Shown piece by piece: positions 12,168-20,117 of a stretch of DNA of 64,000 nt. The notes beneath the pieces are model-generated. The model saw only the letters and a list, made by a program, of their open reading frames with translations. It was not told the DNA's origin and ran no database searches. A program made the position numbers and the translations under genes. Within the stretch, counting starts at the first letter, position 1. Every line of letters starts with the position of its first letter. The stretch comes from Hippasteria phrygiana. Taxonomy: Eukaryota > Echinodermata > Asteroidea > Valvatida > Goniasteridae. Where the stretch lies: assembly GCA_037893225.1 (NCBI GenBank), contig JAZGUH010000025.1, positions 1 to 64,000 on the forward strand. The letters run 5' to 3'.

Positions 12168-12361
12168 GTAACGGGACAGGTAACCCGTCTAATTGTAATT
12201 GCATTATGGGATATGTTTTCGGGATTCCAAGATGGCGTACATTTTCATGTGACGATGTGATTAAACTAAGTTGAGAGATAAAGGTGCGTTACTATCTCAA
12301 GGCTCCCCTCACTTGTCATCCCAACCTGATATTTTGGTAAGAACAGTTTACAGACTCGTTA
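12168..12361 (+). mobile_element. candidate 5' LTR of a degenerate LTR retroelement
   Basis: The segment opens TGTAACGGG and closes CGTTACA, the TG...CA ends expected of an LTR. It is followed directly by TGGCGTAGTCAGCAGGAT, which resembles a tRNA-complementary primer binding site of Ty3/gypsy-like elements. No gag or pol coding is recognisable downstream. The call rests on termini and PBS-like spacing only. Confidence 0.4.
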
Positions 12362-13547
12362 CACTGGCGTAGTCAGCAGGATGACTTGTGATTCCTGAGA
12401 TTTTTGACGATTTTGTTGTGAGCTGTCATGACTGTTGTAAACTGTGTCGGCAGACCCATGTCACACGTGCATATATGCGAGTTTGACACTTTAAACATAC
12501 ATACTGACTGGATCAGTTTGCGAGTCTTCTTCAACTCTGCTGTTGTGCTACTTGTAATTGTGGTTCTCCAAGTATCTGTTTACGTTGCTGTGGACATTGT
12601 TAACGAGTTCGTCTGCTCTGCTGTATTGTTGACACCTTAGTTGACAGTTGACCAAGTCACACGTCAACATAAGTACGAGAGTTCGACTCGCAAGACTGTT
12701 TCGTGTTCGACTTGTGGTGACAACGTGGAAGCCGTTCCGTACGTGCCACGTTCCCGTCACGTTTTGCTGCTGCTGAGTAGCGTTTACCTGTGGCAAGAGG
12801 AGTTTTCCCAGAAACCTCGCCCGTCACGCCCCGTGAGGAGTTCCCTAACTCTCGCATGACTTTTAACATTATTTGTGTTGTATGTGCTGTACCATACACA
12901 TCTGGAAACTACTGCGTTTGTGTTGCTGAGTGACAACAAGGAGTTTCTCCCGCGGTGCCTTGTTCCCGTCACGCTGACTGTTTTGCTGTTGGTCTGATCT
13001 ATCCTTACCCTTCGTATTCCTGTTGATGTCAAGATGATCGTCATCTGTACCGTCCTGTTCAAGCCCCCTTGAACTGTTGAACTTGGTCAGCTCATGGGAC
13101 CCATCTCGCCTTCCAACCAACCAATCACCAATGATGTCAACCCATGACGTGACTGATCTGCCGATGATCAGATCATTCTGATGATGCTGATCTGCCATGA
13201 CTCTGATTTTGTGACTGTGACTGTTTAATAATTTGTCTTGATGAGCATTTGATGTGAACACTAAATCACTGGTGTTAATGAACATGACATTTTGCTGATG
13301 TCCGTTTGGATTTTGTTCGGATCCTCTGAAACCGAACTTGAACACTTTTAGTTACTTTGATTTTGATTAATATAGAACCAGATTCTATACATAGGACAAA
13401 TGGAACAAAACACATTGTTTAAACCTTTATTGCTCATGATCTTTGGTACAATCCTACAAAGTATGACACTACATACATTGTAAATGTTTATTGGAGATAT
13501 TTAATCCACTTTCATTCTCCCACGTCTCGTCATAGGAGGGGGGGAGT
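12362..13547. other. possible internal remnant of LTR element, no coding seen
   Basis: Between the candidate 5' LTR and a purine tract (AGGAGGGGGGGAG, about 13535-13547) there are only motif-free frames, including 158 aa on the minus strand (12869-13345) that I do not believe. The 3' purine tract followed by TGTAGCGG looks like a polypurine tract plus LTR start. If so, the internal part has lost pol. Confidence 0.35.
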
Positions 13548-13629
13548 GTAGCGGTATAAATGTACATATACTGAGTACATATTCATTTATTGTCCTTTTG
13601 CACTCCATACTACTGACAAGTGCATGATG
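13548..13629 (+). mobile_element. candidate 3' LTR, left part, split by Polinton copy 1
   Basis: TGTAGCGG follows a G-rich purine tract. After Polinton copy 1 the sequence 31082-31239 contains AAGATGGC and GTGTGATTAAAC words like those of the 5' LTR, and it ends CCCGTTACA. The two pieces together would be about 240 bp with TG...CA ends, one TGATG copy being the Polinton target duplication. The two LTRs are quite diverged, so they may come from related rather than identical elements. Confidence 0.3.
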
Positions 13630-13882
13630 AGTAGCATAGGGATTTGCCGATTCAGCGACAAAACCCGATTTTTCACTTCCTTCCCCAATTTTGCTGTGAG
13701 TATATACATCAAATTTAAAAAAAACAAAAATATTCTAAAAATAGCCAAAATTTAATTCAAAATTTTGCTGGGGTACTGCACACCAAAATTAGCACAAAAT
13801 CAAGAAAATAAAAAGTATTTTCCATATCCCACAAGCATACGAAATATCCGGGGCGCCCGGGCGCTGCCTTTAAAATAACATA
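13630..13882 (+). repeat. left TIR of Polinton copy 1
   Basis: 253 bp, nearly identical to the other three TIRs in the window, ending at AAAATAACATA. It contains a 12-bp GC palindrome GCGCCCGGGCGC at 13853-13864 near its inner edge and is otherwise AT-rich. In protein-primed replicons such ends are where the terminal protein and polymerase start. No terminal protein gene was recognised separately. Confidence 0.95.
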
Positions 13883-13954
13883 ATTTGTAGCAAGCAAAAA
13901 AAAATTAAATAATTTTTTTTTTTTTTTTTTAATATTATATTGCTATTATAAAAG
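13883..13954 (+). promoter_or_regulatory. upstream region of polymerase gene
   Basis: An A-run and then a T-run of about 18 lie between the TIR and the polymerase ATG, followed by TATTATAAAAG immediately before ATGG. The TATAAAA-like word abutting the start codon matches the pattern at almost every gene in the element and suggests a very short leader. Confidence 0.5.
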
Positions 13955-16900
13955 ATGGAAACACAACCTATGATTCGAGGATACAATAGATGGAACAAAA
14001 TATCTTTAAAAAGATATATCGATAAGTATAACTTATCTTTAGGAACACCAACAGGACGCCGTAATACGTATATCAGGCGAGATTATATTCGAGCTATAAA
14101 AGAAGAAGAAGCCAAATTTAAAAATTTGAAAATACGATCTAAAGCTTCGTTAGCACAACTCGCGCGCGATAAAAATTTACGAGTTATTTCTTCGGGTAGA
14201 AATGGTCGAGCGATAAAAAAAGATTACGTCGAAGCTATAAAAAGATTTAAGGAGCAAAATACTTTTCGAGAAGCAGAATTTCGAGAGACTAGAAGATTTG
14301 AAAACAGTTATCGAAATTTGGAACTGATTCCGAGTCTGTTTATCGACGATCCAGAGCAATTTTATAACACCCATACGTCGATGATAAAAAACAAAATCGT
14401 CGCTGAATTAATAAAAATAAAAACGATGAAACTACAGATCGCTATGAAAATAAAGTATGTAAAAAAATCAGGCGTTGAGACTACAAAATCAACCGCTACT
14501 CATTTTAGTTATCAAACTCGAGTATTAAACAAGAGCGAGATAGCTACGACTATCGGGAAACAATACGAAATGATATTATCTCAGATAGATAAATATACGA
14601 ATAAAGGAAGTGGTTGGACTATAGATAAAATAGTCGCGTTTTACATTAACATAAACAGAGTTAACCCTCTGGTAGGCGCTTCTTACGTAAAACTACCCGA
14701 ATATATAACTAAAAAACACGCAACCGTCAACATCATAAATGAAGATCAAGAGTGTATAAGATGGTGTTTAAGAGCCGCCCTAGGTATATATACCGATAAA
14801 GTTAAAAACCAAATAGAAACCAACCCGTTGTATAGTTGGCAAAAAAACAGAGCTTCTAATTATAAAACCGATGACGGATTAAACTTCACTAACATAGACT
14901 TCCCCACACCCATAAATCAGATAGCGAGAATAGAAAGACAAAACGATATAAGTATAAACGTGTTGGGATACGACGCAGACTGCAAAAATAAAACCTATCC
15001 ACAAGATAAAAGGGGCTTGATATATCCGCTATATTTATCTAAAAGACCATACGATATAGAAACTATCAGTTTGCTATTATATGACGGTCATTATTGTTGG
15101 ATAAGCGACTTACCTAGATTCTTATCTGGCGTTACCAATAGTCAGCATCGTAAACTGTTTTGCTTAAGATGTTTAACGCATTTTAGTTCGAAAGAGAAAT
15201 TAGACAGGCACATAAAAGATTGTGAAGGAATAGACTCTGCTTTATCTACCGTTAAAATGCCGCATGAAAATGCGAACAAATACTTGGACAAAAGCAAATT
15301 AATGTTTAAAAACTTTAAGAATTTACAAGATGCACCCTATGTCATATACGCGGACTTTGAATCTATCTTGGTGCCCCAAGTACCCCAAGAAAAAACATCG
15401 AATAAAACTCACGAACATAGAGCCTGCGGTTATTCTTACGTTGTAGTGAGATGCGATGGCCGACAGATTAAGCGAAAGACTTATAGAGGTGAACGCGCTA
15501 TAGACAATTTTATAACCTCGTTGCAAGAACTCGAACCTAAAATTAATGAATTACTTGCTTGCATTAAGCCGATAATATATACGCTAAAAGAAGAAAAAAT
15601 TCACCTAAACTCTAACGAGTGCTGGATTTGCGAAAAACCAATTTTTCCAAATTACTCGAGTAATTGCCTGTGCTGTAATCCTGTAGAACCTAAAAGTAAA
15701 GAAGAACTGGAAGAATACACATGCAAAAACGAAAAGGGATACGTCGAGAAAAAATGTATGTTCTGCCAAAAGAAAATTAACAAATTTCGAAAAGTAAGAG
15801 ATCATTGTCACACTACGGGCAAGTACAGAGGAGCCGCACACGCTTACTGTAAACTTAAATTACGAGTAAAACCCGGTGAAACGAAAATACCGGTCGTCTT
15901 TCACAACTTAGAAAATTATGACGCGCACTTGATCATGCAGGGTATTTCCAAGTATCAACAAGATATCTGGTGTATACCCAAAAATTCAGAAAAATACATT
16001 TCATTTTCGATCAGTCAATATAGATTTATCGACTCGTTTCATTTTATGTCTAGCGGTCTCGACAAATTGGTAATGTCTTGCCCGAGAGACGCTTTTAGGC
16101 TACTCCTGAAACGTTATGGCGAAGAGAATGCGGACCTCTTATTACAAAAGGGTGTATATCCGTACGAGTACATGGACAGCTTTGAACGATTTAGCGAGAG
16201 TAGTCTACCAGCTAAACACCATTTTTACAGCGCTCTAAAAGACAAACATATAACGGACGAAGACTACTCGCGCGCGCAACGAGTATGGCAGACATTTAAT
16301 ATAAAAAACATGGGCGAATACCACGACTTGTACGTAACCGCGGATACTCTATTACTAGCCGGCGTATTCGAGAATTTTAGACAAATGTGTAGAATGAATT
16401 ACAAGTTAGATCCAGCCAACTACTTCACAGCACCGGGGTTAAGTTGGGACGCATTGCTGAGGCATACTAAAATAGAATTAGAATTATTAACCGATATAGA
16501 TAAACATATATTTTTTGAAAAAGCGAAAAGAGGAGGAATATCGAGCGTTGGTAGTACGCGCTATGCTAAGGCCAACAATAAGTACCTGAAAGATTACGAT
16601 CAAGATAAACCCGATTCGTATATTCTCTATCTAGACGCCAACAACCTCTATGGATGGGCCATGAGTCGACCGCTACCTTACGGAGGATTTAAATGGGTCG
16701 GTACGAGTCAATTTACCCACGATCGTATAATGGCGTTAAAAGATAAGGCTTCAACGGGATATATGTTCGAAGTTGACCTGGAATATCCAGCCGAACTACA
16801 CGATCTACACAACGATTATCCTTTAGCCGCCGATAATATAATCATACCTGAAGAATGGTTATCGGAGTATCAACGAAAGTTGGCGAGTGATATAGGAGAT

Positions 16901-17899
16901 GGAGCTAAGGTAAAAAAATTAACAGGTACGCTATATCGCAAAGAAAAATATGTATTGCATTACGTCAATTTAAAACAGTGTTTGAGGCTAGGCCTAAAAC
17001 TAACTAGAGTACATCGGGCGTTACAATTTAAACAAAAACCTTGGATGAAATCGTACATCGATAAAAACACGCAACTCAGAACGAAAGCAAAGTCAGATTT
17101 CGAAAAAGACTTTTTCAAATTGATGAACAATTCTGTATTCGGCAAAACGATGGAAAATGTCAGAAATAGAATAGATGGTGTGCTACTTAGAAACGATCAA
17201 GTAAAAGAATACGAAAAAATAGTTTCTAAACCTTGTTACAAGTCTACTACAGCGTTTAAAGAATGCGGTCTCTCATTCGTGGAATCGTACAAAAAGAAAA
17301 CATATTTAAATAAGCCCATCTATTGCGGCGTTAGTATCTTAGATTTATCGAAGACTCTAATGTATGACTTTTATTACAATCAATTAAAAAAGACGTATGG
17401 CGATAAAGTAAGATTGATGTATACAGACACGGACTCGCTGCTTTTGATTATCTATACGAAAGACGTTTATCGGGATCTAGAAAAACAGTCTGACTTGTAC
17501 GATTTTTCTAACTACGAGAAAGACCACTTTTTATACGACGATACAAACAAGAAAGTCATCGGTAAATTTAAAGACGAATGCGGAGGAAAAGTCATAAGCG
17601 AAGCTACTTGCATCAGATCGAAGATGTACTCAATTTTATACGGGGATGTCGTACTAAAAAAGGCCAAAGGCGTAAACCGAGTGGTTATAAACAACGATCT
17701 ATCTTACGAAAAGTATAAGCGATGTGTTTTATCGAACGAATGCTATTCAAACAAGATGATTCGTTTTGGAACTGAGCGTCCCATGATATACACAGAGGCT
17801 CAGGTCAAGCAATCGTTAAATCCTTTAGATACGAAGAGATATATTTTACCTAATGGTATAGACACTCTAGCTTATGGTCATCGTTCTTATCCAGAATAA
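13955..17899 (+). CDS. POLB: protein-primed family B DNA polymerase, 1314 aa
   Basis: It would replicate the element from its protein-capped ends in the nucleus. The N-terminus has two imperfect copies of a helix-rich SAP-like unit (about residues 16-50 and 62-95). Next comes a region near 265 with the EDQECIRWCLRAAL block I recall from other Polinton polymerases, a C2H2-like zinc motif (about 403-425) and a Cys/His cluster ending VRDHCHTTGKYRG (about 580-632) that resembles endonuclease VII-type zinc sites. The 3'-5' exonuclease begins with DFES (D467), with HNLENYDAHL as Exo II. Polymerase motif A is LDANNLYG (D894), motif B KLMNNSVFGK (K1055) and motif C YTDTDS (D1158, D1160). ATG at 13955 follows TATAAAAG. 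Its 3' end overlaps the convergent paralogue by 13 bp. The frame is uninterrupted and looks intact, and the length is typical for Polintons. Confidence 0.97.
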   Translation: METQPMIRGYNRWNKISLKRYIDKYNLSLGTPTGRRNTYIRRDYIRAIKEEEAKFKNLKIRSKASLAQLARDKNLRVISSGRNGRAIKKDYVEAIKRFKEQNTFREAEFRETRRFENSYRNLELIPSLFIDDPEQFYNTHTSMIKNKIVAELIKIKTMKLQIAMKIKYVKKSGVETTKSTATHFSYQTRVLNKSEIATTIGKQYEMILSQIDKYTNKGSGWTIDKIVAFYININRVNPLVGASYVKLPEYITKKHATVNIINEDQECIRWCLRAALGIYTDKVKNQIETNPLYSWQKNRASNYKTDDGLNFTNIDFPTPINQIARIERQNDISINVLGYDADCKNKTYPQDKRGLIYPLYLSKRPYDIETISLLLYDGHYCWISDLPRFLSGVTNSQHRKLFCLRCLTHFSSKEKLDRHIKDCEGIDSALSTVKMPHENANKYLDKSKLMFKNFKNLQDAPYVIYADFESILVPQVPQEKTSNKTHEHRACGYSYVVVRCDGRQIKRKTYRGERAIDNFITSLQELEPKINELLACIKPIIYTLKEEKIHLNSNECWICEKPIFPNYSSNCLCCNPVEPKSKEELEEYTCKNEKGYVEKKCMFCQKKINKFRKVRDHCHTTGKYRGAAHAYCKLKLRVKPGETKIPVVFHNLENYDAHLIMQGISKYQQDIWCIPKNSEKYISFSISQYRFIDSFHFMSSGLDKLVMSCPRDAFRLLLKRYGEENADLLLQKGVYPYEYMDSFERFSESSLPAKHHFYSALKDKHITDEDYSRAQRVWQTFNIKNMGEYHDLYVTADTLLLAGVFENFRQMCRMNYKLDPANYFTAPGLSWDALLRHTKIELELLTDIDKHIFFEKAKRGGISSVGSTRYAKANNKYLKDYDQDKPDSYILYLDANNLYGWAMSRPLPYGGFKWVGTSQFTHDRIMALKDKASTGYMFEVDLEYPAELHDLHNDYPLAADNIIIPEEWLSEYQRKLASDIGDGAKVKKLTGTLYRKEKYVLHYVNLKQCLRLGLKLTRVHRALQFKQKPWMKSYIDKNTQLRTKAKSDFEKDFFKLMNNSVFGKTMENVRNRIDGVLLRNDQVKEYEKIVSKPCYKSTTAFKECGLSFVESYKKKTYLNKPIYCGVSILDLSKTLMYDFYYNQLKKTYGDKVRLMYTDTDSLLLIIYTKDVYRDLEKQSDLYDFSNYEKDHFLYDDTNKKVIGKFKDECGGKVISEATCIRSKMYSILYGDVVLKKAKGVNRVVINNDLSYEKYKRCVLSNECYSNKMIRFGTERPMIYTEAQVKQSLNPLDTKRYILPNGIDTLAYGHRSYPE

Positions 17900-18609
17900 G
17901 ACGATCGATAAATATCTAATCGAAAAATAAATTTCTTATGGTTATTCTCGATTAACTCGCCATCGCAGTCTCTGAAAGAAAAACTCAGTTCGGGTATTTT
18001 ATTTCTAATTAGCGGTATGACAGTTTTTCTTTTATTCTGAATAGTCGCTATTACATCCAAATCGGAGCTTTTATATATAATCGGTATAATGTATAACAAG
18101 TCTGTATAATTTCCATTATAGAAATTATTAGACGTAGATAACTGATCGCAATGTAAAAAAATTGTATTCACGTAACTCATATTATAATGTCCTACAAGTT
18201 CACGATTACGATCAGAGGACCATATATGAGGCACACCCAACACTTTTCGAGTATATACATCGAAATGAATGGTAACCTCACTAGTACCCAAACTAGTACT
18301 GCCATTAAACATAATTTTTTTATTAATCTTGTCTACAGAAACTGTCCAGGCAGTTAATGTATTAAGTTCAACTACTAACTCATCGATAGTATAATTTCCA
18401 GCTGGAATTACCATTTCGCCGTTAGTTGTTGGGTCACGGGAGTTATCAATTTCCCATCTTATAGTCATACGTTGAGTTATATTATAAAAACCGACGTCAA
18501 ATATCGCGCTGTTTAAACTCATGCAGTAATCTCCATTAGAGTTATCTATAGGTTTTGACAGACTAAACGTTCGTTCGTTACCAACCATTTCAAAAACGTG
18601 CGATTCCAT
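17887..18609 (-). CDS. tandem paralogue c1, 240 aa, putative particle-surface protein
   Basis: First of three tandem minus-strand paralogues that start MESHVFEM and share an opening of KPIDNS-GDYCMSL. The middle contains a proline-glycine turn (IPAGNYTIDELV), then VSVDKINKKIMF. The second half has FLHCDQLSTSNNFYNG and ends with an ELSFSFRDCDGEL block and a beta-rich tail. I recall similarly built beta-rich proteins ending in a D-DG-L motif from other animal Polintons, where their role is not firmly known. A penton, fibre or vertex role is inference. There is no signal peptide or membrane segment. Start ATG at 18609 follows TTCTAATAAA. It is convergent with the polymerase gene. Confidence 0.85.
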   Translation of the reverse strand: MESHVFEMVGNERTFSLSKPIDNSNGDYCMSLNSAIFDVGFYNITQRMTIRWEIDNSRDPTTNGEMVIPAGNYTIDELVVELNTLTAWTVSVDKINKKIMFNGSTSLGTSEVTIHFDVYTRKVLGVPHIWSSDRNRELVGHYNMSYVNTIFLHCDQLSTSNNFYNGNYTDLLYIIPIIYKSSDLDVIATIQNKRKTVIPLIRNKIPELSFSFRDCDGELIENNHKKFIFRLDIYRSSYSG

Positions 18610-18641
18610 TTTATTAGAACAAAAAAATCTTCAAAAATCGC

Positions 18642-19346
18642 TTAAAATTTACTTATCGTCAAATTAAAACTAATCTTTTTTTCTAGAGTATTTATTAAAT
18701 CGCCGTCGCAGTCTCTGAAAGAAAAACTCAGTTCGGGTATTTTACTCTTAATTAGCGGTATGACAGTTTTTCTTTTATTCTGGACAATCGCTATTACATC
18801 CGAATCAGAGCTTTTCGTTATCGGTATAACGTCCAACAAGTCCGTATAATTTCCGTTATAGAAATTATTAGACGTAGATAACTGATCGCAATGTAAAAAA
18901 ATTGCATTCAAGTAATTTATATTATAATGTCCTACAAGTTCACTATCAATATCAGGGGCCCAATAAGGGGGTACACCAAACACTTTTTGAGCATGTGGAT
19001 CGAACTTAAGCCGAATATATTTATTCGAACTAACAATACCGAGATTAAACATAATTTTTTTATTAATCTTATCTACAGAAACTCTAAAAAAAATTTATTT
19101 ATTAAGTTCAGCTACTAACTCATCGATAGTATAATTTCCAGCTGGAATTACCATTTCTTCATCAACTGCACCAGCAGCGCTAGCTATTAGCCATCTTATA
19201 ACCATACGTTTAGTTATAGTATAAAAACCGACGTCAAATATCGCGCTGTTTAAACTCATGCAGTAATCTCCATTAGAGTTATCTATAGGTTTTGGCAGTC
19301 TAAACGTTCGTTCGTTACCAACCATTTCAAAAACGTGCGATTCCAT
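18642..19346 (-). pseudogene. tandem paralogue c2, broken by a nonsense codon
   Basis: It starts MESHVFEM like its neighbours and keeps the same frame to 18642, but a TAA at codon 84 (19095-19097) stops it. The intact homologue in copy 2 (56291-56995, 234 aa) has a TTA there. Five or so substitutions are clustered in a 15-base window, so this may be a local conversion or repair error rather than a single mutation. Downstream sequence still encodes KVFGVPPYW, FLHCDQLS and the D-DG-L block. If re-initiation occurred a 136-aa fragment could be made, but the product is more likely lost. Confidence 0.85.
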
Positions 19347-19379
19347 TTTATTTAAGCTTACAAAAGCTTTAAAAATCGC

Positions 19380-20078
19380 TTAAAATTTACCTATCGTCAA
19401 GTTAAAACTAATCTTTTTTCCTCGATTATTGATTAAATCGCCGTCTCGGTCTCTGATACTAAAGCTAAGTTGGTTTATCTTATCACCCACGAGTCTACGA
19501 GTGGTTATTCTTGCACGCTCGACAATCGTATCATCTCTTTTCGTTATCGGTATAATGTCTAGCAAGTGCGTTCCCCTTCCATTATAGAAATTATTAGACG
19601 TAGATAACTGATCGCAATGTAAAAAAATTTCATCGATGGGCATTGTATTATAATTCCCTACATAATCTACGCCAAAAACTAATTTTTTGGCCGTTATCCC
19701 CAACAATTGTTTAATGTTTTTATCAAAGCGTAGATCGTTATTTTCTTCCGTTACATTTAAAAATATTTTTTTATTAAGTTTATCTACGGAGACTTCTAAC
19801 CAAACTAATTTACTGAGTCTCTCTTCTATCCAATCTATATCGTAATATCCAGCAGGAATATCAATTTTACCATCCGTACTACCCGTTTTTTTACCAGTGT
19901 TTGGATCGATTTGATGTATAAAATAGTTAATTTCGCTATTACTAGCCATGTTGTAGAAGCCCGCGGTTAATATCGCGCTGGTTAAACTCATACTGTAATC
20001 CCCCTTTGAGTTATCTATAGGTTTTGACAGTCTAAACGTTTGTTCGTTATCAAACATTTCAAAAACGTGCGATTCCAT
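19380..20078 (-). CDS. tandem paralogue c3, 232 aa, putative particle-surface protein
   Basis: Third and most divergent member of the MESHVFEM family. The N-terminal 40 residues and the central FLHCDQLSTSNNFYNG block are shared, but the region at 45-150 differs (it carries an SEINYFIHQID stretch and a QLLGITAKKL segment). The C-terminus is QLSFSIRDRDGDLINN, the same D-DG-L ending as the others. ATG 20078 is chosen because it begins MESHVFEM and follows TTCTAATAAA. An upstream non-ATG extension in the same frame would overlap the divergent gene start. Its promoter is shared with the 614-aa gene 39 bp away. The copy-2 equivalent (55560-56258) has the same length and few changes. Confidence 0.85.
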   Translation of the reverse strand: MESHVFEMFDNEQTFRLSKPIDNSKGDYSMSLTSAILTAGFYNMASNSEINYFIHQIDPNTGKKTGSTDGKIDIPAGYYDIDWIEERLSKLVWLEVSVDKLNKKIFLNVTEENNDLRFDKNIKQLLGITAKKLVFGVDYVGNYNTMPIDEIFLHCDQLSTSNNFYNGRGTHLLDIIPITKRDDTIVERARITTRRLVGDKINQLSFSIRDRDGDLINNRGKKISFNLTIGKF

Positions 20079-20117
20079 TTTATTAGAACAAAAAAATATT
20101 TGGTTTATTAAAATAAA
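20079..20117. promoter_or_regulatory. 39-bp bidirectional promoter (c3 / 614-aa gene)
   Basis: Two divergent genes start only 39 bp apart. The gap is A/T-rich, with a TAATAAA word reading left and TTTATTAAAATAAA reading right, each touching its ATG. Leaders must be extremely short. Confidence 0.5.

Noticed and set aside
12869..13345. 158-codon minus-strand frame
   Set aside because: No domain is recognised, composition is biased to Asn/His/Gln, and the region looks like an LTR-element remnant. Overlapping frames of similar length exist on both strands.
13630..13634. A 6-bp target duplication for copy 1
   Set aside because: Extending TGATG by one base gives ATGATG versus TTGATG on one side and TGATGA versus TGATGG on the other, so only 5 bp match.
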